Shown in pieces: positions 8,615-15,851 of a stretch of DNA of 64,000 bases; the stretch's first letter is position 1, and every line of letters begins with the position of its first letter. The stretch is from contig OZ316899.1 of assembly GCA_973895155.1 (NCBI GenBank), positions 7,936,001 to 8,000,000 on the forward strand, written 5' to 3'. The notes under the pieces are model-generated. The model saw only the letters and a program-made list of their open reading frames with translations, was not told the DNA's origin and did not search any database. Both the position numbers and the translations under genes were made by a program. The DNA comes from Marsupella aquatica. Lineage: Eukaryota > Marchantiophyta.

Positions 8615-11600
8615 GATTGGATTGAGGAGGATGAGGATGAGGTGGCTACTGCACATGCTGCTGCATGTGTAGCAGCACTTTCCAGCAACGTGGATCATCA
8701 ACCAGAGGTGGTACAACGGCTCCAAGCAGCCCATGGACCTTTGGTGGCTGCATTGCACAAATTTGAGGACCTTGGGCAGCATCATGGACAACCAATAGCC
8801 CCAATCTTGAGCGCACCAGTTACATGGACTCCTCCTTCAGATGGCCTTACATTGCTTGAGCTTTTTGGTGGCATTTCTACAGGCCTGGAAGCTCTCCTAC
8901 AGTCTGGCATGGTGGTGAAGCAGTACATCTATGTGGATATTGATCCAGGTGCAAGGCAAGTGGCTGAATCCCGTCTGCTGGAATTTTCAGAGCGATTTCC
9001 TCAGCAGTTTCCACACAATGCATGGAAGTCTGCATTTTCTTTCTTTCCTCCAGATATCCAGCTTGCCCAGCACCGGCACTTAACCCTTCTTGGCTCCCTT
9101 GATTTGATCATAGCTGGTTGGGAATGCCAAGGGTTTTCAGCTCCTGGTCACGGTGCTGGACTGCATGATTCTTGTTCTGGCCTTTTCACAGCATTGGTTC
9201 AGATTCTCACCTGGGCTCAATCCCTTTATCCTGCTGTTGGTTATATCATTGAGAATACTCCATCTCAGTTTGACCAGCGTCCACAAGTCAAAGAGGATTT
9301 CAGTGTGGTCCAGCACTACTTGGGACCACCCCTTCTCATTGATGCAGTGCACTGTGGTTCTTATGCACATCGTCTTCGTAACTTTTGGACTAACCTTGCA
9401 CCACCTTCCTTGCTGGAGATGGCTCTTCACCACACATCCAGGGACACTAACCTTACAGTGGACCAGATTTTGGATCCTGACAGTTCTTGCCAACCAGTTA
9501 CACGGCAAGAGCCAGCACCTTGGTATCCAGCTAATACCATTGGACAACCCCGTGCTGCTTGGCCTACATTTGTGTCCTTTCCAGGTGCACATGCTTTTCA
9601 GGGTGATGGTCCTGGGCTGGTTTATCGACATTCTACCGGTACATGGGATGAACCTAGTCCTGAGGAGAGAGAACGGGCTATGGGCTTCCAACCCGGTACT
9701 ACAGGTCACACCAAAATCACCAGGCTGGCCAGGAATGCTTTACTTGGCAGGGTAATGGATCTCAATGCTCTCACTTGGCTTCTGGTCACTTGCATCCTTT
9801 TTCAGATGTACATTCCTCCAGCATTAGGAGCTCCAGCCTTACCACTCCACAGTGCTGCTGCATGGCATCCAGACCAGGTGCACTTACCTCTGTCCAACAC
9901 TCACCACTTCAGTCCAAGTGTTGGGGGGGAGGAGGTCCCTTGTAATGTGGCTGACATTATTTCTGAGTTTCATGGTGTGGATCAGACCAGAGCAACAGAT
10001 ACAGCAGGCCTTGGAGAGGCCTCATCACCTTATCAGCAGCATGCTAGCAGCTTGGACAGTGGAGAGGCTGGCACTTCTGGCTCTTCAAGCACGAGTACAT
10101 CAGGTCCTACTCCTAGTGTTGCCAACTACACATTTATCATGGGCAACCACCTGAGTAAAAGACAGAAGGACCAGCTGCTGAATTTGCTCCTCAAGCATGA
10201 GAATGTGTTTGCTTTCTCTATGAAGGACTTGGGTAAGTGCAAGACTATGCAGTTCTCCATTGAGTTGGCTGATGAAACACCTATCTTCAGGCGGAGACAC
10301 CGTTTGAGTAAGCATGAGTGGCAGCTGGTGGATGAGAGGTGCCAAGAGCTTTATGAAGCTGGTCTTATTCAACCATCTACATCAGATTTTGCGGCAGCTA
10401 CAGTGATGCCAGCAAAGAAGGATTCCAGTGGATTGTGGACAGAGAAGCGCATGTGTGGGGACTACAGGCCATTGAACCTGGTCACACCCCAGGACAGGTA
10501 CCCCATGCCGCGGCCAGAGGAGCTATTTGACAGCATTGGAGACTCAGACATCTTCACTCTTGTGGATCTAAGGCAAGGCTTCAACCAGATTTTGCTGCTT
10601 GCAAAAGACCGCAAGAAAACAGCTTTCCATGGTAGTAACCAACTATGGGAGTGGTTGGTGATGCCATTTGGCTTGAAGAATGCGCCTATATTCTTTCAAA
10701 GAGTCATGGACCAGGTTCTTCAAGGTGCTGAGTTTCTGAAATGCTACATTGATGATGTGTTGGTCCACAGCAAAGGATTTGACCAGCATCTACTTGACCT
10801 TGAGGAGCTATTCATGAGGCTTAAGAAGGTGAACCTAAAGATACACCCCAAGAAGTGTGAATTTGCTGTCAGATCAGTAGTATACCTTGGGCACCGCATT
10901 CTTCCAAATGGAACCATGGCTCACTGGGCCAAGGTGGTATCCATCTTGGAAATGCCCACTCCTACCGATGTTCACACTTTGAGGAGTTTTATTGGGTTGT
11001 GCAATTACTACCGGATCTACATCAAAGATTTCAGTACCATTGCACACCCATTGTATGCTTTGTTGAAAAAGAATGTGACTTGGACATGGAGTACAGATGC
11101 TGAGGCAGCATTTGCCACTTTGAAGGAGAAGCTCTCAGAATACCCGGTGCTGAGAAGACCTGATTTCAGCAAGGTCTTTGTGCTACACACAGATTGGAGT
11201 GCCCTTGGGATTGGTGCCATTCTGGGCCAGCATGATGAGGAAGGTAAAGAGTACGTCATTGCCTATGCATCCAGGAGCAACAATCAGGCAGAGAGTCATT
11301 ATTCTTCTTATGAAGGTGAATGCCTTGCTGTTGTGTGGGCTGTCATACATTATAGGCCCTACCTCTATGGGACCAGGTTTGTTCTCTACACCGACCACCA
11401 GCCCTTGAAGTGGTTGATGACCAACGACAAGCTTACTGGCAAGCTTGCTCGTTGGGCGCTCATACTCCAGGAGTATGATTTTGAGGTAATTCATAGGCCT
11501 GGTGTGACACATCAGAATGCTGACACTATGTCCCGCAGCCCTTTGATTACCTCTGATGATTCCTCAGATGCACGGCAAGATTTTGACCAGGCTTCCATCC

Positions 11601-13117
11601 TGCCTACATTTCATGCATCGACCTATCTTGCTTTGCTGCCATGCTATGTTGTTGACCAACCTGTGGTGGACATATGGGAGGACAGCGACACTCTGAGATT
11701 TTTGCAGCATGGGGAGTACCCCACACATGTTACTGCTGCCCAGAGAGACCGAATTCAGCAAAGGTCCAAGCGCTACTTGTGGAAGGGAGATCATCTCGTG
11801 CGTTGCTTGCCAGACAGGGAAGTGGTGGTTCCACCTATTCATGAGAGGGTTGGCCTTATCCGTAAGGTACATTCTGAGCTTGGTCATTTTGGTGTTAAGA
11901 GGACTTACAGCCTCTTGGTCCCTCATTATCATTGGAGAGGCATGCATGGCCAGGTTCGAGATGTTATTGCCCGGTGTGAACAGTGTGATAGGGTGAGGAC
12001 TTCCTTCACATCTCGACAACCCACACTTCATCCACTCCCTATTCAGGGCATGTTTTATCGCTGGTCATGTGATTTGGCTGGAGAATTACCCCTCACGTCT
12101 CGGGGTAATCTCTACATCATGATCATGATAGAGCATTTCTCCAAGTGGATAGAACTTGTGGCATTGCCGGATAAGACCTCCCGTAGCACTAGCCAGGCAT
12201 TCCTACAACAAGTTCTCAGCCGCTTTGGAGCTTGTGCAGAATGTCTCACTGACCAGGGCTCAGAGTTTAGAGGAGAGTTCCAGGAGCTGCTTGATCAGGC
12301 CCTCATTGATCATCGCCGGACATCACGAGATCACCCACAGGCAGATGGCTTGGCAGAGCGCATGGTTCAGACATGCAAGAAGGGCCTCCGGAAGATCTGC
12401 CTCACCAAAAACAAGGAGGACTGGGACCTGGCCTTACCCTACATTGCCATGGGGTATAGGATGTCCAGACATGCGTCATTGTCTAACTTTTCTCCCTACT
12501 TCTTGTTGTTTGGTCGTCACCCAGTTCCACCTTCTGCTATTGCTGCTCACATGCTTCAGGTGGTGGACTTGGATTCAGCTGTGACTTGGTCTGATGTGAT
12601 CTCTGAGAGGGCTGCCCTATTCAGGAGGGTTATGCCCATGGCCATGGAGAATTTGGCCATTGCACAGCACAGGGACACACTGCGTTATGCACACACACGA
12701 GGGGGCACTTTTCAGCCCAAGGTCAGGAAGTTTGATGTGGGAGATTTCGTGTACTTGCAGCGGCAAGCTAACGACACCCTGGACACCTCTACCAGTCGCA
12801 CTATTCTCAGGGTCAAAGCTATTCGACCGTCTGGAGTGCTAGAGTTACAAGGGGCAGATGGGCGCACAATTGCTGACAATGCCAAGAATTGCGCCCCTTG
12901 TCATCTGCCTAACCTGGATCCCACCATTGTGACTTCTACTTGGATTCCACCTGTGGACTACCCTTGCAAAGTGTGTTTGCGAATTGATGATGCTGACCAG
13001 ATGCTGCTGTGTGACAATTGCAATGGAGGGTACCATCTTTTCTGCCTTCGGCCTGAACTTACCCAGGTGCCAGAAGGGTTATGGTTTTGCCTTTCCTGTG
13101 CTCCACGTGCTATCTGA
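8615..13117 (+). CDS. pol: R1 Pol: cytosine methyltransferase - RT - RNase H - integrase - PHD finger
   Basis: A single open frame of 1500 codons; numbering below counts GTG 8642 as 1, and no start codon is needed if Pol is made by recoding. Residues 70-430: C5 cytosine methyltransferase. Residues 520-800: reverse transcriptase, with LVDLRQGF near 640, VMPFGLKNAP, and YIDD at 702-705. Residues 840-970: RNase H, starting HTDWSALGIG with Asp851 and including TDHQPLKWL. Residues 1080-1125: HHCC zinc finger. Residues 1140-1250: integrase core with Asp1144, Asp1204 and Glu1239 (spacing D-59-D-34-E). Residues 1442-1486: PHD finger, just before the stop. RT copies RNA to DNA and integrase inserts it; the methyltransferase would methylate cytosines, possibly on the new cDNA. 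All RT, RNase H and integrase catalytic residues I checked are present, so this frame could encode active enzymes. The order PR-MTase-RT is unusual for gypsy elements. Confidence 0.92.
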   Translation, partial: DWIEEDEDEVATAHAAACVAALSSNVDHQPEVVQRLQAAHGPLVAALHKFEDLGQHHGQPIAPILSAPVTWTPPSDGLTLLELFGGISTGLEALLQSGMVVKQYIYVDIDPGARQVAESRLLEFSERFPQQFPHNAWKSAFSFFPPDIQLAQHRHLTLLGSLDLIIAGWECQGFSAPGHGAGLHDSCSGLFTALVQILTWAQSLYPAVGYIIENTPSQFDQRPQVKEDFSVVQHYLGPPLLIDAVHCGSYAHRLRNFWTNLAPPSLLEMALHHTSRDTNLTVDQILDPDSSCQPVTRQEPAPWYPANTIGQPRAAWPTFVSFPGAHAFQGDGPGLVYRHSTGTWDEPSPEERERAMGFQPGTTGHTKITRLARNALLGRVMDLNALTWLLVTCILFQMYIPPALGAPALPLHSAAAWHPDQVHLPLSNTHHFSPSVGGEEVPCNVADIISEFHGVDQTRATDTAGLGEASSPYQQHASSLDSGEAGTSGSSSTSTSGPTPSVANYTFIMGNHLSKRQKDQLLNLLLKHENVFAFSMKDLGKCKTMQFSIELADETPIFRRRHRLSKHEWQLVDERCQELYEAGLIQPSTSDFAAATVMPAKKDSSGLWTEKRMCGDYRPLNLVTPQDRYPMPRPEELFDSIGDSDIFTLVDLRQGFNQILLLAKDRKKTAFHGSNQLWEWLVMPFGLKNAPIFFQRVMDQVLQGAEFLKCYIDDVLVHSKGFDQHLLDLEELFMRLKKVNLKIHPKKCEFAVRSVVYLGHRILPNGTMAHWAKVVSILEMPTPTDVHTLRSFIGLCNYYRIYIKDFSTIAHPLYALLKKNVTWTWSTDAEAAFATLKEKLSEYPVLRRPDFSKVFVLHTDWSALGIGAILGQHDEEGKEYVIAYASRSNNQAESHYSSYEGECLAVVWAVIHYRPYLYGTRFVLYTDHQPLKWLMTNDKLTGKLARWALILQEYDFEVIHRPGVTHQNADTMSRSPLITSDDSSDARQDFDQASILPTFHASTYLALLPCYVVDQPVVDIWEDSDTLRFLQHGEYPTHVTAAQRDRIQQRSKRYLWKGDHLVRCLPDREVVVPPIHERVGLIRKVHSELGHFGVKRTYSLLVPHYHWRGMHGQVRDVIARCEQCDRVRTSFTSRQPTLHPLPIQGMFYRWSCDLAGELPLTSRGNLYIMIMIEHFSKWIELVALPDKTSRSTSQAFLQQVLSRFGACAECLTDQGSEFRGEFQELLDQALIDHRRTSRDHPQADGLAERMVQTCKKGLRKICLTKNKEDWDLALPYIAMGYRMSRHASLSNFSPYFLLFGRHPVPPSAIAAHMLQVVDLDSAVTWSDVISERAALFRRVMPMAMENLAIAQHRDTLRYAHTRGGTFQPKVRKFDVGDFVYLQRQANDTLDTSTSRTILRVKAIRPSGVLELQGADGRTIADNAKNCAPCHLPNLDPTIVTSTWIPPVDYPCKVCLRIDDADQMLLCDNCNGGYHLFCLRPELTQVPEGLWFCLSCAPRAI
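8840..9790 (+). other. C5 cytosine methyltransferase domain within Pol
   Basis: Motif I is LLELFGGISTGLEALL (residues 70-85), close to the DNMT form LFDGIATG. Motif IV is LIIAGWECQGFSAPG with the nucleophile Cys162 (codon 9125-9127); the invariant Pro before it is Glu. Motif VI is YIIENTPSQF with Glu204-Asn205. The motif VIII region reads GSYAHRLRNFWTNLAP. The C-terminal motifs IX/X are SPEERERAMGFQPG and RNALLGRVMDLNALTWLL. The pattern resembles the eukaryotic DNMT3/DRM side more than bacterial enzymes, from motif memory only. Retroelement DNMTs from charophytes and dinoflagellates are reported to methylate CG de novo. The Glu-Cys variant could reduce or alter catalysis. Confidence 0.88.
12965..13099 (+). 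other. PHD finger at the C-terminus of Pol
   Basis: Residues 1442-1486 give a full Cys4-His-Cys3 set: C1442, C1445, C1457, C1460, H1465, C1468, C1483, C1486 (CKVC, CDNC, YHLFC, WFCLSC), with the conserved Trp1481 two residues before the last CXXC pair. An acidic DDADQ precedes LLCDNC. PHD fingers read histone H3 tails. In chromoviruses this position after integrase is held by a chromodomain, so a targeting role is a reasonable inference. Confidence 0.9.
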
Positions 13118-13146
13118 CTTTTCTTCAGCCCTCCTTTTGGCTGTGG

Positions 13147-13156
13147 TCTGGGGGGG
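13147..13156 (+). other. Putative polypurine tract of R1
   Basis: Seven G (13150-13156) preceded by TCT lie 30 bp after the Pol stop and directly abut Y1, where plus-strand priming would begin. This puts the reverse-transcription boundary at the left edge of Y1, not at X2. Confidence 0.55.
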
Positions 13157-13332
13157 ATACAGAGGTTTACACCTCCACTACGTACATACCACCTCAGTTG
13201 CTTTTTCTTGGCACCTGTGAATGTGATTGGACTTTTTCTATGCATGTTGGTTGCTAGCAGCTTGCACATATGCATTGCCGGTGACTTGTATGTTTTCGAT
13301 ACACTATGGCTACGATACTATATGTCACGACA
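13157..13332 (+). repeat. Y1, internal copy of the second terminal repeat (B1 unit)
   Basis: 176 bp beginning ATACAGAGGTTTAC and ending TCACGACA. It is repeated without visible difference at 13697-13872. It follows the G-rich tract and is separated from X2 by GC. The junction reads GACAGCTGTC (13329-13338), a perfect palindrome whose halves are the exact ends of the integrated element. Confidence 0.9.
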
Positions 13333-13334
13333 GC

Positions 13335-13695
13335 TGTCATGCCGAGGGACAGTGCCGCTTGTGCACATCGGCATGTCCCTCGCATGCCCGCTAGGTATGG
13401 TTAGGGCTAGTGTACTACTTGAGTTAGTGTCATGTTCTTGTAGCGAGTCTGGGCTGTTCTTGAAGCAAAAGAGGTTTGTTAGTGTGACGCCTGGACCCGG
13501 TCCTACTTAGGGCATGTTTTTCTTTGCCGTTCTTCAGTTCTTCTTGAATCGCTGTGAGACAGAGTTTTTCAGAGGCTGCTCGTCGGTTCCGTACACGGAA
13601 TTCACACAGTGATTCGTTAGATGCTCCCGACCGATCTTGGCATCTCGCCGGTTTTCGATTCGATTTCAGTACGTTTGTTTCTATCACGCCTTTTA
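13335..13695 (+). repeat. X2, right copy of X (A2 unit)
   Basis: Matches X1 (3840-4200) over 361 bp with about two substitutions. It is bracketed by Y1 (after GC) and Y2 (after one T), giving B1-A2-B2. Confidence 0.92.
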
Positions 13696-13696
13696 T

Positions 13697-13872
13697 ATAC
13701 AGAGGTTTACACCTCCACTACGTACATACCACCTCAGTTGCTTTTTCTTGGCACCTGTGAATGTGATTGGACTTTTTCTATGCATGTTGGTTGCTAGCAG
13801 CTTGCACATATGCATTGCCGGTGACTTGTATGTTTTCGATACACTATGGCTACGATACTATATGTCACGACA
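13697..13872 (+). repeat. Y2, terminal copy of Y (B2 unit)
   Basis: Second copy of the 176-bp Y repeat. It ends GACA at the right target duplication, so it forms the outer right end of R1. No Y copy exists at the left end. Confidence 0.92.
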
Positions 13873-13876
13873 ACGG
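13873..13876. repeat. Target-site duplication of R1, right copy (ACGG)
   Basis: Matches 3836-3839. After it the LINE resumes in frame. Confidence 0.85.
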
Positions 13877-14330
13877 GGGTTAGGGTGGTCAAAATTGGTA
13901 AAGGTAATGGTGAGTGCAAGCTGTGTCCTGGAACACTGGAGACTATTCCACACTTGTTCATGACCTGACAACATGCACAGCGCTGCTGGCAGCTCTATTC
14001 TCAAAGCTTTGAGGGCATAGTTGCGGATTATTCTGTGGGGTTGTGTGGGATGATAAATTTTACGGTGGATAAGGAATATAGGAAGGTAGTTAAAATGTGT
14101 CTTATACCAGATATTGTGCATGATATAGTTGGGACATAATGAGCATATGTTCAAGCAGGGCGGGGCCCAGAGGTTTGATATTTGATTTGCTCTCAGAGGT
14201 GGTGGATCATGTCACTACGGTCGGGCTTACACTACCAACGAGTAACAGACGGACTAGGCTGCTGCGGGTGAAAGAGATTATAAATGAAGAGCGGCTCACA
14301 TGGTTGAGGCGTTGGGACTGCTAGATCACA
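13877..14330 (+). pseudogene. LINE C-terminal zinc-binding segment and tail
   Basis: Continues the LINE frame from 3839. It encodes GECKLCPGTLETIPHLFM, a Cys-X2-Cys...His pattern of the RT-associated zinc-binding domain, with the first Cys codon at 13915. A TGA follows FMT near 13967, and the rest is only patchily open; a short tail reads EERLTWLRRWDC to 14324. Together with 2036-3839 it is one broken gene. Confidence 0.7.
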
Positions 14331-14498
14331 TCAAGGTAGTGTAGGAAAGATTGAATGTGGGATAGTAGGCTGGCTAGGTGGATGGATTGTTGTAGGATAA
14401 GTCTGTTATGGTAGTCAGATTGGTCTCTTGTGCCTGATGGCTAGTAGGAATACATGCTACGGGTGCTGTTGGTAAGCCAATTGCATTTGAGTCACGGA

Positions 14499-15001
14499 AC
14501 TTGACTACCTTAACACTTAGCTCCGGCGTCACTGACTCCGACGCCGAGCTCCCTTATGGTCCAGGCCCGGATAGGCCATCCGGGGAGGACTTAGCATGGG
14601 GAGACTTGTGGGCAATGAGACGTGGCACTAGCGAGGCAAGGAGCCAAGCTAGGGACATACACTAAGGACTTGGACTAGCTGATAGCTGGTCGGGTCAAGG
14701 GGAAATGGGCCGGGCTCAAGGATGGCCATCCGGACCTCCGGATGGACTTTGAGTTCTGAGGGCTTGAGTGTGAGCTCCTCTTGGGCCCAAGGCCCATGGA
14801 GTTGATGCCATGGGCAACGGACGCTTGGGGCGCAAGTTATGGCCCAATCCGGGTTGGGCCGGTCGAGGGGCCCAAGTAGCAATGAGACTTGAGGGCCTAG
14901 GCATGAGCACTGGGTCAGCCCGATCACAATGGGCTAAGGCACTCCACTTGCAGATGCCTAACAAGAAAGGTATGGGCGTTGGCAGTTGGTGGTGCGCCCA
15001 T
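14499..15001 (+). repeat. Repeat E1, left part
   Basis: Noncoding sequence beginning GAACTTGACTACCTTAAC after a short variable lead. It is repeated in inverted orientation at 38089-39420 (E2) and at 41697-44050 (E3, interrupted). E1 is split at 15001/15002 by R2 and resumes at 22520. It has many GGCCC and CCGG blocks and no coding frame. The type is unknown; an LTR of another element or a nonautonomous repeat is possible. Confidence 0.75.
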
Positions 15002-15813
15002 TGTCGTGCCAAAAGATTTCGGCTCAGGAATGGCTTTTATAGGGGATGATGGGCGAGGCCTCTCGGTTGGGTTGCATGCATGCTGACTTGGAGGGGCTGC
15101 TTGGTTGGTTGGATTGAGGTTTGGTGATTGGGTGACTCATCGTCACCAGGTTTAGTGTTTGGGTGAGTCACCAGGCTTGGAGTTTGGATGAGCCTCGCTG
15201 ATGGCAGCTGGCTCAGGCTGGATGGTCGGGTTTCTGATGCTACTTAAGACTTGAGCCTTGGCTCATTGAGGTTGGCGGTTGTCTATTGAGATCTGTTGAG
15301 TTGCGTTCTGTGAGTTCCGCTCCGTTCTGCGGAACTCGACTGCTGTGCAGCGGTTTTGGAGTTCTGGGCAAGTGTTGGATCCAGGTGTGGAGTTTTTGAT
15401 CCAGGCGGGGATTTCTCAAGTTTGCAGTCTCGTCAATCCAGGCGAGGATTTCTCGAGTTTGGAGCCTCGTTGGACCAGGCCCGAGTTCCGTGTGAGCTAT
15501 TTTAGACTAGTGGAGTAGCTAGTCGAGTTTTGGTTTTGTGAGCTAAGGAGGATAGTTTTTCCGTCAGATTTTTGAGTAGGTAGTCACTCGAGGAGTTCTA
15601 CTCGACAAGTTAGAGGTAGCGGCCTGCCGTAGGGCCAGCTATCAGACTCTTGCGGGCAAGCTTACTCGAGGGCACCTATTGTAACCTTTGTGAGAAAAGT
15701 AAAAAATATAAAAGAGTGAGAGTTTGCTCCGAAAAGTGCTTGTTGCCTGTCCCAATCACAGCCATAAACGCGCAATTTTCCCGAGGAGCCCCTAACTTTA
15801 AGTCCTCGCGACA
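15002..15813 (+). repeat. R2 5' LTR
   Basis: 812 bp, TGTCGTGCC...CGCGACA. Near the start CC(A/G)AAAGATTTCGG forms a small hairpin. The middle has about three imperfect 37-bp units around GGATTTCTCAAGTTTGGAG; the 3' LTR and the solo LTR have more. The promoter is not identifiable beyond an AT-rich AAAAAATATAAAAG stretch near 15702. Confidence 0.9.
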
Positions 15814-15814
15814 T

Positions 15815-15832
15815 TGGCGACCATACTGGGGA
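15815..15832 (+). other. R2 primer-binding site
   Basis: TGGCGACCATACTGGGGA, one base past the LTR, begins with TGG complementary to a tRNA CCA end and has the G-rich end typical of plant gypsy PBSs. The tRNA species was not determined. Confidence 0.7.
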
Positions 15833-15851
15833 TTCCTTGGGGCGATTGGAT

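Larger units (their letters stand above)
3840..13872 (+). mobile_element. R1: Ty3/gypsy-like retroelement with DNA methyltransferase, PHD finger and split direct repeats
   Basis: R1 is 10,033 bp, begins TGTCATGCCG, ends TGTCACGACA, and is flanked by ACGG on both sides. Its order is X1 - putative self-primed PBS - 1.5-kb leader - gag - protease - methyltransferase/RT/RNase H/integrase/PHD - G-rich tract - Y1 - GC - X2 - Y2. X1 and X2 differ at about 2 of 361 positions and Y1 and Y2 look identical, so insertion was recent. The integrase is the HHCC/DDE type of Ty3/gypsy elements, and the 4-bp target duplication fits it. The repeat order, however, is the A1...B1-A2-B2 split form described for Ngaro/PAT-type tyrosine-recombinase elements. 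No tyrosine recombinase was seen. Gag and protease carry in-frame stops and one frame change, so autonomy is uncertain. Confidence 0.9.
2027..14498 (+). mobile_element. Non-LTR retrotransposon (LINE), 5'-truncated, interrupted by R1
   Basis: Plus-strand remnants of a LINE reverse transcriptase lie at 2027-3839 and resume at 13877. Joining 3839 to 13877 keeps the frame and links RLFT to the Cys/His zinc-binding segment that follows RT in plant LINEs, so R1 (3840-13872) is a clean insertion. No endonuclease domain is visible, so the copy is 5'-truncated. The stretch 14331-14498 has no coding sequence and is probably the 3' UTR. No poly(A) tail was seen; the right border at 14498 is set by the start of repeat E1. 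Confidence 0.75.

Noticed and set aside
3840-13695. Treating X alone as an ordinary pair of LTRs
   Set aside because: The right target duplication follows Y2, not X2, and the LINE frame is only restored if Y2 belongs to the element.
13157-13872. Y-X-Y as an X solo LTR inserted into a Y sequence
   Set aside because: That would duplicate only 4-6 bp of target, not 176 bp.
3840-13872. R1 as a tyrosine-recombinase (DIRS/Ngaro) element
   Set aside because: The Pol has a clear HHCC and DDE integrase, and there is a 4-bp TSD; no tyrosine-recombinase motif was seen.
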